A DNA stretch of 5,264 nucleotides from Bacillota bacterium (GCA_017619985.1 JAFZRG010000165.1:1-5264); one strand, 5' to 3'; counted from the first letter of the stretch, positions 1-5,264 are shown. Numbers and translations: made by a program. Notes: a model not told the origin generated them from the letters alone.

Positions 1-436
1 AATGCGTGCGGACCTGTTTGCCGACGTTCTTTCCTTCAAGGCGCGGTCCGTGGCACCCGCCGCAGCCGCTTTCGTGACCGTGGCAGGAGTGACCCTCCTC
101 ATGATCATGGTGGTCACAGTTGACGCCGGTATTGATCAGTTCGCCTCTCAGGTAGGCCTCCACCGCTTCGTCCGCGCTGCCGGACGCGCCTGCGCAGAGC
201 TCGATGCCCTGTTCCGTGAGCGCCGCCACCGCGCCGCCCCCGATACCGCCGCAGATCAGGACGTCGATAGCCTTGTCCGCCAGAAGCACGGCCAGCGCTT
301 CATGGCCGCTGCCGTCCGAACCGACGATCTGCGAAGAGACGACCTTGCCGTCCTCGACCTCATAGACCTTGAAGTTTTGCGTATGTCCGAAGTGCTGGAA
401 CACTTCTCCGTTTTCGTAAGTGACTGCGATCTTCAT
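1..436 (-). CDS. NifX/NifB-like iron-molybdenum cofactor family protein with Cys/His-rich tail (3' end off window)
   Basis: The gene starts at ATG 436-434 and runs off the left edge, so 145 residues are visible and no stop is seen. Residues 1-105 match the dinitrogenase Fe-Mo cofactor biosynthesis fold (NifX/NifB C-terminal/NafY type): an opening MKIAVTYENG, FQHFGHTQNFKVYEV at 13-27, and the Gly-rich loop ICGGIGGGA at 61-69. In this family the domain binds iron-sulfur or Fe-Mo clusters or their precursors. Many anaerobes without nitrogenase carry stand-alone copies of unknown role, and no nif gene is seen here. Residues 107-129 form a metal-ligand-rich tail with C107, H109, H110, H112, H116, C118, H119, H121, C125, C128 and H129, which probably binds metal. 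AAAGGAG at 454-448 lies 11 bases before the ATG, slightly far but usable. The gene has its own promoter and follows the GNAT gene on the same strand. The family call is secure; the cellular role is not. Confidence 0.88.
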   Translation of the reverse strand, partial: MKIAVTYENGEVFQHFGHTQNFKVYEVEDGKVVSSQIVGSDGSGHEALAVLLADKAIDVLICGGIGGGAVAALTEQGIELCAGASGSADEAVEAYLRGELINTGVNCDHHDHEEGHSCHGHESGCGGCHGPRLEGKNVGKQVRTH

Positions 437-459
437 AAAATGTTTTGCTCCTTTAAACG

Positions 460-491
460 TAATAACCCGCGGAAAGGTCCGCGAGTTATTA
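460..491. repeat. Inverted repeat over the -10/start region of the NifX-like gene (operator or leader hairpin)
   Basis: Arms 461-473 and 478-490 flank the 4-base loop AAGG; T460 and A491 extend the stem to 14 pairs. The plus strand has one C/A mismatch (467/484). In the minus-strand RNA this becomes a U-G wobble, so the stem is continuous. It spans the -10 box, the predicted start and the leader, where repressor operators usually lie. RNA started at the local promoter would hold only the top of the stem; RNA reading through from the GNAT gene would hold all of it. The sequence after the 3' arm is not a clean U tract, so a simple terminator is not the best reading. Confidence 0.65.
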
Positions 492-496
492 TACCA
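488..496 (-). promoter_or_regulatory. Extended -10 promoter of the NifX-like gene
   Basis: On the minus strand TGG runs straight into TATAAT (496-488), an extended -10 element with a perfect -10 hexamer. No good -35 box lies 16-18 bases upstream (the 17-base position reads AAGAAT), which extended -10 promoters tolerate. The expected start is G482 or G480, giving a leader of about 45 bases. The -10 box lies partly inside the inverted repeat at 460-491, so a protein bound there would block the promoter. Confidence 0.6.
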
Positions 497-497
497 C

Positions 498-521
498 AAA
501 AATGCGGGTTATTCTTTCCGC
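498..521 (-). terminator. Possible weak terminator after the GNAT gene
   Basis: Twelve bases past the GNAT stop, the minus strand has GCGG and CCGC (521-518 with 507-504) around a 10-base loop, followed by A and five T. The stem is only four GC pairs, so termination would be leaky. It is the only T run between the GNAT stop and the NifX-like promoter. Confidence 0.28.
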
Positions 522-532
522 TAACTGCAGGT

Positions 533-1156
533 CTACCCGAAGATCTGCCCGGGCAGTTTCAGCTTTTCCTTCGGCTCGAATTCCTTGTCGAATTCCTCGA
601 CGTCGGCGTCGTCCACGTAGTAGCCCTGTGGTGTCTGATACACGCCCGTGACCCCGTCCAGATACCCGGGGACCAGTTCTCTGCACAGGAAGAACGAGTC
701 GTCCGCGCCTTCCGGCAGGTCGTGGTAGCGGATGCCGAACTTTCTGGCGTAATCGAAGCCGCACTTGCTGTAGAAATCGATGTTGCCCTCGAACAGGACC
801 GCCCCGAACCCCATCGCGGCAGCCTTTTCCAAAGAATAATCCAGCAGGGCCTTGCCGTATCCTTGGCGCTTCAGATCCGGGGTGATGCCGATGGGTCCCA
901 TCGTCAGGACCGGCACGATGCTGCCGTCGTCCGCTTCGATGACCGTTCTCATGAACATGTTCTGCCCGATCAGGCATCCGTCCTGCTCCATGACGAAGTC
1001 GAGTTCGGGGACGAATGCCGGGTCATCGCGGAGCACGTGGATCACATAGTGCTCGCTGCACCCCGGGCGGTAGACGTTCCAGAATGATTCGCGCACGAGC
1101 GTCTCGACCGCGCGGCGGTCTTCTTTTTCTTCCAGACGTATCGTATAGTTTTTCAT
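533..1156 (-). CDS. GNAT-family N-acetyltransferase, YhbS-like
   Basis: This is a complete gene of 207 residues with ATG 1156-1154 and stop TAG at 535-533. GNAT enzymes move an acetyl group from acetyl-CoA to an amine; the substrate here is unknown. An N-terminal IRLEEKEDRRAVETLVRESF (6-25) gives the usual first strand and helices. Motif A is at 87-105 (GPIGITPDLKRQGYGKALL). Its acetyl-CoA pyrophosphate loop is K96-R97-Q98-G99-Y100-G101, with Lys where Arg or Gln is more usual. LFEGNIDFYSKCGF (121-134) is the typical motif B end and matches YhbS-type proteins. An acidic tail of about 40 residues extends past the core. The start is fixed by GGAGGAG at 1168-1162, five bases upstream, and by the ATGA overlap with the CPBP gene, which suggests translational coupling. 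The same frame is open further upstream, but that stretch lies inside the CPBP gene. It is the third gene of the TetR-led operon. Confidence 0.9.
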   Translation of the reverse strand: MKNYTIRLEEKEDRRAVETLVRESFWNVYRPGCSEHYVIHVLRDDPAFVPELDFVMEQDGCLIGQNMFMRTVIEADDGSIVPVLTMGPIGITPDLKRQGYGKALLDYSLEKAAAMGFGAVLFEGNIDFYSKCGFDYARKFGIRYHDLPEGADDSFFLCRELVPGYLDGVTGVYQTPQGYYVDDADVEEFDKEFEPKEKLKLPGQIFG

Positions 1157-1896
1157 TGTTTCTCCTCCGTGTTGATGGGGAATTTCTTGATAAGATAGAG
1201 CACGTAGCCGCCGAGGACCGCGATGATTAGCGCGACGTTGAGCACGACCTCCAGCTTCGGGTCCATGCCGCCCTCTTTCTCGAATGCGTACAGCGCGTTG
1301 TTCGCCGCGTGGAACGCGATGCACGGGATCAGCGACCCGCCGTGATAGAAGATCAGCACCAGCGCGAAGCCGACCAGGATGGCGAATATGATCTGGACGA
1401 CGCTGTCCGTCAGCGCTTTTCCGCTGCCGTTGAACAGGTTCACGATATGGCCGATGCCGAACGTCACCGCGGAGACGATGACCGCCGTTTTCAGGTTATC
1501 CTTTTCCATGGCGCGGAACAGCAGTCCGCGGAAGATGACCTCTTCCAGGAACCCGACGCAGCACATGCTGAGGAAATACGTGAGCGTTCCCGGAAAGCCG
1601 AATCTCGCGCACACGCCGCCCCACAGCGCCGTCGAGGCGATGAGGATCAGCGGCAGATAATACAGGAAGTCCTTCGCAGGCCGTCTGGAGCGGCAGAGGC
1701 CGTACTTTTCACACAGACCGTTCCTACGGATCCAGAAAAACAGGACGAGAGACATCACGAGATGGAGCACAAAGGTCACCGATTTCTCGATCCCGGTGCT
1801 TTCCGACAGCTGGTCCGCCAGGCTGCTCAGGACCACGTATGCGACGATCCACACGATCGCGAACGTGATCTCGCTCTTTTGATACAGTTTGGTCAT
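1153..1896 (-). CDS. CPBP-family intramembrane glutamic endopeptidase (CAAX protease/bacteriocin-processing type)
   Basis: This is a complete polytopic membrane protein of 247 residues. All three Abi/CPBP motifs are present: EEVIFR at 118-123 (E118, E119, R123), FGIGH at 146-150 (F146, H150) and HAANN at 196-200 (H196, N200). These make the active site inside the membrane, so the enzyme is probably catalytically competent. Hydrophobic segments lie at about 10-28, 40-56, 78-98, 103-117, 136-152, 166-184, 187-205 and 216-236. In the family, eukaryotic members cleave prenylated CAAX proteins. Bacterial members are linked to bacteriocin processing or immunity and to cleavage of membrane-anchored regulators; the substrate here is unknown and no bacteriocin precursor is visible. 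The start is set by AAGGA seven bases upstream and by its ATGA overlap with the TetR stop. Its own TGA overlaps the GNAT start in the same way. Confidence 0.93.
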   Translation of the reverse strand: MTKLYQKSEITFAIVWIVAYVVLSSLADQLSESTGIEKSVTFVLHLVMSLVLFFWIRRNGLCEKYGLCRSRRPAKDFLYYLPLILIASTALWGGVCARFGFPGTLTYFLSMCCVGFLEEVIFRGLLFRAMEKDNLKTAVIVSAVTFGIGHIVNLFNGSGKALTDSVVQIIFAILVGFALVLIFYHGGSLIPCIAFHAANNALYAFEKEGGMDPKLEVVLNVALIIAVLGGYVLYLIKKFPINTEEKQ

Positions 1897-2438
1897 AAAT
1901 TGTTCCTTTCCAATCCCTCCGCGATGGCGATCAGTGCGCCGCGGACCGCGTCGGGGTCATATTTCATCGCGTTGTTCGCAATCAGGCTTGCGTATCCGTG
2001 GACGACGGCCGCCAGCGGTTCGAAGAACGCGACCGCGTCTTCCGGGGGCAGTTCCTCTTCGGCGCTTACTGCGGTCAGAACGCCTGCCGTTTCCGGCGCC
2101 CGGATCAGGTCCTCCAGGCTGAGGCCTGAGAACCGACCGGACTGAAAGAGGAACTTGAACAGCTGCGGTTCCTCTTCCGCGAACTGCACATAACGGAGTC
2201 CGACCTCCAGGAAATCCCGGGCGTTCAGGATATATTCGCTGTGGAATTCGTCCGCCTTCTGATACGTCAGATCCCGCAGCAGCTCCATGTTGGGAAACTG
2301 GTACATGATGGGCTGCGTCGAACAGCCGAGGAAAGACGCCAGGTTTCTCGCGGTCAGCGCCTCGTGACCCTGCTCCCGCACAAGCCGGAACGCGCCTTCT
2401 ATCATGGCCTCTTTTGTCGTGGTCGGTTTCTTGGGCAT
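1893..2438 (-). CDS. TetR/AcrR-family transcriptional regulator
   Basis: This is a complete gene of 181 residues, the usual TetR length. The N-terminal DNA-binding domain covers about 8-58: helix 1 TKEAMIEGAFRLVREQG, then the helix-turn-helix LTARNLASFLGCSTQPIMYQFPN (28-50) and MELLRDLTYQKA. The motif around CSTQPIMYQFPNMELL is the family's recognition helix and signature. Residues about 70-181 are the helical ligand and dimerisation domain, with LRYVQFAEEEPQLFKFLFQSGRF (81-103) typical of one TetR C-terminal subgroup; the ligand cannot be inferred. The start is ATG 2438-2436 with GAGGTG at 2448-2443. It leads the operon with the CPBP and GNAT genes, and its TGA overlaps the CPBP ATG. A palindrome over its own promoter suggests autorepression. 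It may also affect the divergent GH2 gene, but nothing in the protein points to a sugar ligand. Confidence 0.93.
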   Translation of the reverse strand: MPKKPTTTKEAMIEGAFRLVREQGHEALTARNLASFLGCSTQPIMYQFPNMELLRDLTYQKADEFHSEYILNARDFLEVGLRYVQFAEEEPQLFKFLFQSGRFSGLSLEDLIRAPETAGVLTAVSAEEELPPEDAVAFFEPLAAVVHGYASLIANNAMKYDPDAVRGALIAIAEGLERNNL

Positions 2439-2450
2439 ACGTCACCTCGA

Positions 2451-2476
2451 AATATTATAACGCTTGTTATTATATT
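2451..2476. promoter_or_regulatory. 26-base palindrome, likely TetR-family operator
   Basis: Arms AATATTATAAC (2451-2461) and GTTATTATATT (2466-2476) flank a GCTT centre. Ten of eleven arm positions are complementary, the exception being 2456/2471. It covers the -10 box and predicted start of the regulator's promoter and lies 15 bases upstream of the probable GH2 -35 box. A near-perfect palindrome just before a TetR-family gene is the normal layout for autorepression, so this regulator is the obvious ligand. Binding is inferred, not shown. Confidence 0.75.
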
Positions 2477-2497
2477 TTATGCTCTCCGTTTTGTCAA
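2469..2497 (-). promoter_or_regulatory. Consensus sigma-A promoter of the TetR-CPBP-GNAT operon
   Basis: The minus strand carries TTGACA (2497-2492), a 17-base spacer and TATAAT (2474-2469), a perfect match to the vegetative consensus in both boxes and in spacing. The predicted start is near 2463, giving a short leader of about 25 bases that includes the GAGGTG site. A perfect promoter under a strong operator suggests tight repression with a large response on release. Confidence 0.85.
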
Positions 2498-2521
2498 CTG
2501 GCATCAAAAGCGTGGTATCCT
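2491..2521 (+). promoter_or_regulatory. Probable promoter of the GH2 gene
   Basis: TTGTCA (2491-2496, five of six to consensus) and TATCCT (2516-2521) are separated by 19 bases, which is long. TGG directly before the -10 box makes it an extended -10 element, which would compensate. The -35 box overlaps, on the opposite strand, the -35 box of the regulator's promoter (2492-2497), so RNA polymerase probably cannot occupy both at once. The expected start is near 2528, leaving a leader of about 20 bases. Confidence 0.45.
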
Positions 2522-2547
2522 GTAATCGGAAAGACAAGGAGCCCGCT

Positions 2548-4950
2548 ATGCGCAAACGTTACGATCTCAACGACGACTGGCTGTTCTCGGAAGTGTTCGA
2601 GGATGGCATGAAGGAACTCTCTTACGACGAAGGAGCGATGACCCCGGTGCGCCTGCCGCACACGGTGAAGGAGACGCCCTTCGATTACTTCGACGAAAGC
2701 TGTTACCAGATGGTGAGCGGCTACCGGCGCAGATTTACGGCGCCGGAAGAATGGCGGGGAAAGCACGTGGAGCTCACGTTCGGCGGTGCCGCGCACGAAG
2801 CTGTCGTCTACGTGAACGGCGCGAAAGCGCTGACCCACGCCTGCGGTTACACCGCGTTTACCGTGGATCTGACGGACAGGCTGAATTACGGCGGAGAGAA
2901 CCTGATCGCCGTGCGGCTCGACAGCCGCGAGAGCCTGAACGTGCCGCCCTTCGGCTACGTGATCGACTACATGACCTACGGCGGTCTTTACCGCGAGGTC
3001 TTCCTGGAAGTGACAGAAAAGGCTCGGCTCGCCGACGTGTTTTTGCGCACGGAAGGCGAGCCGGACGCGCCGGAACTTGTGACCCTGCCGGAGATCGAAA
3101 ACCCGGACGGCCGCGACCTGCGCGTCCGGCAGCAGGTGCAGGACGGAGAGAGCGTGCTGTTTTCCCGCGAGGCAGTGCCCGAAACGGAGCTGCGCCAGGC
3201 GTTTCCCGGGGTCACCCTGTGGAGCCCCGGTCTTCCAAAACTCTATATCGTGCGCACGGAACTCGCGGACGCCGCGTCCGGGGAGATCCTCGACCGTGTA
3301 GATGTGCCGTTCGGCTTCCGCTTTGCCGAATTCCGCGCGGACGGGTTCTATCTGAATGGGGAAAAGCTGAAGATCGTGGGTCTCAACCGCCACCAGAGCT
3401 ATCCCTATGTCGGCTACGCGATGCCGGCGTCCATGCAGGCTTTCGACGCGCGCATCCTGAAGGAAGAGCTGGGCCTGAACGCGGTCCGGACCTCGCACTA
3501 CCCGCAGTCGCACGCATTCCTCGACGCCTGCGATGAGCTGGGACTGCTCGTGTTCACGGAGATCCCGGGCTGGCAGCACATCGGCGATGCCGCCTGGCAG
3601 GATCAGGCCGTGCGCAACACCGAGGAAATGGTGCTGCAGTACCGCAACCACCCTTCCATCGTGCTCTGGGGCGTGCGCATCAACGAATCGCAGGACTGTG
3701 ACGGCCTCTACGCGAGGACCAACGCGGCCGCGCACCGGCTCGACCCGTCGCGGCAGACCAGCGGCGTGCGGTATCTCAAAAAGAACAGCCTGCTCGAAGA
3801 CGTCTGCGCGTACAACGATTTCCTGCACAGCGGCAGCAACCCCGGCTGTGAGCCGAAGAAAGCCGTCACGAGCGACATGGCTAAAGGCTATCTCGTGAGC
3901 GAATATTGCGGCCATATGTATCCCACCAAGTCCTACGACGACGAGGAGCAGCGCACGAGCCACATGCTGCGCCACGCGAAGGTCCTGAACGACATCGCGG
4001 CGGAGACTGACATCGCGGGCAGCTTCGGCTGGTGCTTCGCTGATTACAACACGCACATGGATTTCGGCAGCGGCGACCGCATCTGCTACCACGGCGTGAC
4101 GGATATGTTCCGCAACGCGAAACCTGCCGCGGCGGTCTATGCGGTACGGGGGGAAAACACGGTACTCGAAGTCTCTTCCTCGATGGACATCGGTGAACAC
4201 CCGGCGTCGAACCGCGGATCCGTCTGGATCGTCAGCAACGCGGACAGCGTGCGCATGATCAAGAACGGCCGCCTGCTCAAGGAATACTTCCCGAAAGATT
4301 CCCCGTATAAACATCTGGCGCACGGCCCTGTGGAAGTAGACGACTTTATCGGAAAGGCGCTCGAAGAAAGCGAAGGCTTCCCCCCGAAAAAGGCGGAAGC
4401 TGCGAAAAAGGTCTTAAATTACGCTGCGCTTCACGGGCAGGATCACCTGCCGCCGGCCATCCTCGCACAGGCGGCCAAATGCATCGCGCTTTACGGGATG
4501 AAGCCGGACGACGCCGTCACGCTCTATCAGAAATATATCGGCGACTGGGGCGGCGCCGCGACGGAATACCGCTTTGAAGCGGTCAAAGACGGCCAGGTCG
4601 TAAAGAGCGTCACCAAGACCCCCGCGAAGAAGGTCGTCCTCGACGTGCGGGTCAGCAGTACGGAACTGATCGAGAGAGCCACCTACGACGTCTCCGCCGT
4701 CCGTATCCGGGCGGTCGACGAACACGATAACGTGCTGCCGTTCTTCAACGAGCCCCTGTTTTTCGAGACAGACGGTCCGATCGGGATCATCGGCCCAAGC
4801 GTCATCTCCCTCAAGGGCGGCATGGGCGGCACCTACGTAAAAACGCTCCCCGGCAGCAGCCGGGAAGCGTCACTTACGATACGTTCTCTTCAGGCGGAAC
4901 CGGTCACGGTCCGGTTCACGGTTAAGGACGCGCGGCAGGCGCAGCTGTAG
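2548..4950 (+). CDS. Glycoside hydrolase family 2 enzyme (beta-galactosidase-like, substrate unassigned)
   Basis: This is a complete gene of 800 residues, with AAGGAG at 2536-2541 six bases before the ATG. GH2 enzymes cleave beta-linked sugars with retention. There is no signal peptide, so it acts in the cytoplasm. The sugar-binding jelly roll covers about 1-155 and ends in GGLYREVFLEV. An immunoglobulin-like domain covers about 156-258. The TIM barrel covers about 259-530, opening with GFYLNGEKLKIVGLNRHQ (266-283) and continuing with RTSHYPQS (314-321). Acid/base E380 is in LWGVRINES, and the nucleophile is probably E452 in SEYCGH. Residues 560-590 resemble a DUF4982-like strand set (VWIVSNADSVRMIKNGRLL). 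A predicted helical stretch at about 596-665 then interrupts it before beta-rich sequence resumes (ATEYRFEAV). The Asn-x-Lys motif of beta-glucuronidases is replaced by C513-Y514-H515, arguing against glucuronides. Its tail overlaps the convergent GH13 gene by 29 bases. Confidence 0.93.
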   Translation: MRKRYDLNDDWLFSEVFEDGMKELSYDEGAMTPVRLPHTVKETPFDYFDESCYQMVSGYRRRFTAPEEWRGKHVELTFGGAAHEAVVYVNGAKALTHACGYTAFTVDLTDRLNYGGENLIAVRLDSRESLNVPPFGYVIDYMTYGGLYREVFLEVTEKARLADVFLRTEGEPDAPELVTLPEIENPDGRDLRVRQQVQDGESVLFSREAVPETELRQAFPGVTLWSPGLPKLYIVRTELADAASGEILDRVDVPFGFRFAEFRADGFYLNGEKLKIVGLNRHQSYPYVGYAMPASMQAFDARILKEELGLNAVRTSHYPQSHAFLDACDELGLLVFTEIPGWQHIGDAAWQDQAVRNTEEMVLQYRNHPSIVLWGVRINESQDCDGLYARTNAAAHRLDPSRQTSGVRYLKKNSLLEDVCAYNDFLHSGSNPGCEPKKAVTSDMAKGYLVSEYCGHMYPTKSYDDEEQRTSHMLRHAKVLNDIAAETDIAGSFGWCFADYNTHMDFGSGDRICYHGVTDMFRNAKPAAAVYAVRGENTVLEVSSSMDIGEHPASNRGSVWIVSNADSVRMIKNGRLLKEYFPKDSPYKHLAHGPVEVDDFIGKALEESEGFPPKKAEAAKKVLNYAALHGQDHLPPAILAQAAKCIALYGMKPDDAVTLYQKYIGDWGGAATEYRFEAVKDGQVVKSVTKTPAKKVVLDVRVSSTELIERATYDVSAVRIRAVDEHDNVLPFFNEPLFFETDGPIGIIGPSVISLKGGMGGTYVKTLPGSSREASLTIRSLQAEPVTVRFTVKDARQAQL
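4839..4870 (-). terminator. Intrinsic terminator of the GH13 gene, inside the GH2 coding sequence
   Basis: In minus-strand RNA the arms 4870-4859 (ACGCUUCCCGGC) and 4854-4843 (GCCGGGGAGCGU) pair over all 12 positions, with one U-G wobble and the loop UGCU. The T at the stem base is followed by four more T (4842-4839). It begins 52 bases past the GH13 stop. On the plus strand the wobble becomes an A/C mismatch and no U run follows the hairpin, so it should act only on GH13 transcripts. It encodes part of KTLPGSSREAS (765-775) of the GH2 protein. Confidence 0.8.
4897..4917. repeat. Short inverted repeat just past the GH13 stop
   Basis: GAACCGG (4897-4903) and CCGGTTC (4911-4917) form a perfect 7-base stem with a 7-base loop. 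It lies within the last codons of the GH2 gene and directly after the GH13 stop on the other strand. It has no T run on either strand, so it may only add to 3'-end structure ahead of the terminator at 4839-4870, or it may be chance in GC-rich sequence. Confidence 0.35.
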
Positions 4951-5264
4951 CAAATGACTGCGGAGGCAGGAGGAGCCGGCCGTTTTCGATCGTTGCTCCG
5001 TGGATCGTATAGATCACCTGTCTTCCTTCCAGCCAGCCGGAAGACCATTCCGCAGGTTCCGCAGACGGGTTGAGCGCCAGGATCAGATCCCCTCTCCGGT
5101 AAACGAAAGGGGCATCCGCTTCTGCCCGCAGCACTTCGAAGTCCGCGTCCGCCTGCAGATCTTCATGGGCGTGGCGCAGGGCGGTCAGCCTGCGCGTCTC
5201 GGAATACAGTGAATCCGGATCCTCCGCCTGGTCCGCCACGCACGGCGCGTCCGGCGCGGGGTCC
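4922..5264 (-). CDS. C-terminal part of a GH13 alpha-glucosidase/alpha-amylase superfamily enzyme (5' end off window)
   Basis: The last 113 residues are visible, ending at TAA 4924-4922; the start lies beyond the right edge. The fragment opens with DPAPDAPCVADQAEDPDSLYSE and continues RRLTALRHAH. This is the classic stretch between the barrel and the final domain of GH13 enzymes, where an acidic DPDS segment precedes the helix with RRL-ALR-AH. A beta domain follows, with FVYRRGDLILALNPS, as in GH13 C-terminal domains that fold as a beta sandwich. The catalytic Asp/Glu/Asp residues lie outside the window, so activity and exact specificity (alpha-glucosidase, oligo-1,6-glucosidase or other) cannot be judged. 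The last residues (ATAAPAARP) overlap the end of the convergent GH2 gene, and termination is probably at the hairpin inside that gene. Confidence 0.85.
   Translation of the reverse strand, partial: DPAPDAPCVADQAEDPDSLYSETRRLTALRHAHEDLQADADFEVLRAEADAPFVYRRGDLILALNPSAEPAEWSSGWLEGRQVIYTIHGATIENGRLLLPPQSFATAAPAARP

Noticed and set aside
461..490. The inverted repeat as a plain terminator of the GNAT transcript
   Set aside because: The sequence after the stem lacks a clean U tract and leads straight into the next gene's ribosome binding site. Its position on the -10 box fits an operator or leader element better.
2..1087. A 361-codon plus-strand open frame across the NifX-like and GNAT genes
   Set aside because: It spans two recognisable minus-strand genes and their promoter region, and its translation resembles no family I know.
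1157..1324. An upstream extension of the GNAT frame to a start near 1324
   Set aside because: The extension lies inside CPBP codons and adds low-complexity Arg-rich sequence. GGAGGAG five bases before 1156 and the clean GNAT N-terminus favour the later start.
1309..2145. A 278-codon plus-strand open frame opposite the CPBP and TetR genes
   Set aside because: It is rich in Asp, Arg, His and Gln, as expected of an antisense frame, and crosses the junction of two well-supported genes.
2464..2547. An upstream start for the GH2 gene at 2464
   Set aside because: It would put the start inside the palindrome and ahead of the predicted promoter. The ATG at 2548 has AAGGAG six bases upstream and begins the conserved N-terminus.
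4081..4140. Assignment of the GH2 enzyme as a beta-glucuronidase
   Set aside because: Aligned by eye with E. coli GUS, the Asn-x-Lys motif that recognises the glucuronate carboxylate is replaced by Cys-Tyr-His, so no gene symbol was given.
2494..4323. A 609-codon open frame on the minus strand opposite the GH2 gene
   Set aside because: The plus strand encodes a GH2 protein with catalytic motifs in order. The antisense translation is Arg/Val/His-rich with no recognisable domain, a common mirror frame in GC-rich genes.

Overview
The window reads as chromosomal DNA of a GC-rich member of the Bacillota, most likely a gut- or rumen-type Clostridia/Lachnospiraceae relative. This is inferred from strong AGGAG-type ribosome binding sites on every gene whose start is visible, AT-rich consensus sigma-A promoters set in GC-rich coding DNA, four-base ATGA overlaps between genes, and the protein families present. 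No RNA gene, insertion sequence or CRISPR array was seen.

Layout from left to right. (1) The left edge cuts a minus-strand gene for a small NifX/NifB-like iron-molybdenum-cofactor-family protein with a Cys/His-rich tail. It has its own extended -10 promoter inside a striking inverted repeat. (2) A three-gene minus-strand operon follows, in transcription order TetR-family regulator, CPBP-family membrane protease and YhbS-like GNAT acetyltransferase. Both junctions are 4-base ATGA overlaps, so translation is probably coupled. (3) A roughly 109-base divergent intergenic region holds a perfect TTGACA-17-TATAAT promoter for the regulator, covered by a near-perfect 26-base palindrome that is the obvious autoregulatory operator. 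It also holds a probable plus-strand promoter whose -35 box overlaps the regulator's -35 box. (4) A complete plus-strand GH2 glycosidase gene (800 residues) has an unusual C-terminal region. (5) At the right edge is the 3' end of a minus-strand GH13 (alpha-amylase/alpha-glucosidase superfamily) gene. It converges on, and overlaps by 29 bases, the end of the GH2 gene. Its likely intrinsic terminator lies inside the GH2 coding sequence.

How the parts work together. The two glycosidases fit cytoplasmic oligosaccharide breakdown, one for beta-linked and one for alpha-linked sugars, but no transporter or sugar-specific regulator is in view. The TetR-CPBP-GNAT operon looks like a self-repressing response unit, with the regulator made first and two effectors coupled behind it. 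What it responds to cannot be read from the sequence. The NifX-like gene appears to be controlled separately. The most interesting signals are regulatory: the palindrome and divergent promoters at 2451-2521, the three related decamers around the NifX-like promoter at 461-513, and the terminator embedded in the GH2 gene at 4839-4870.
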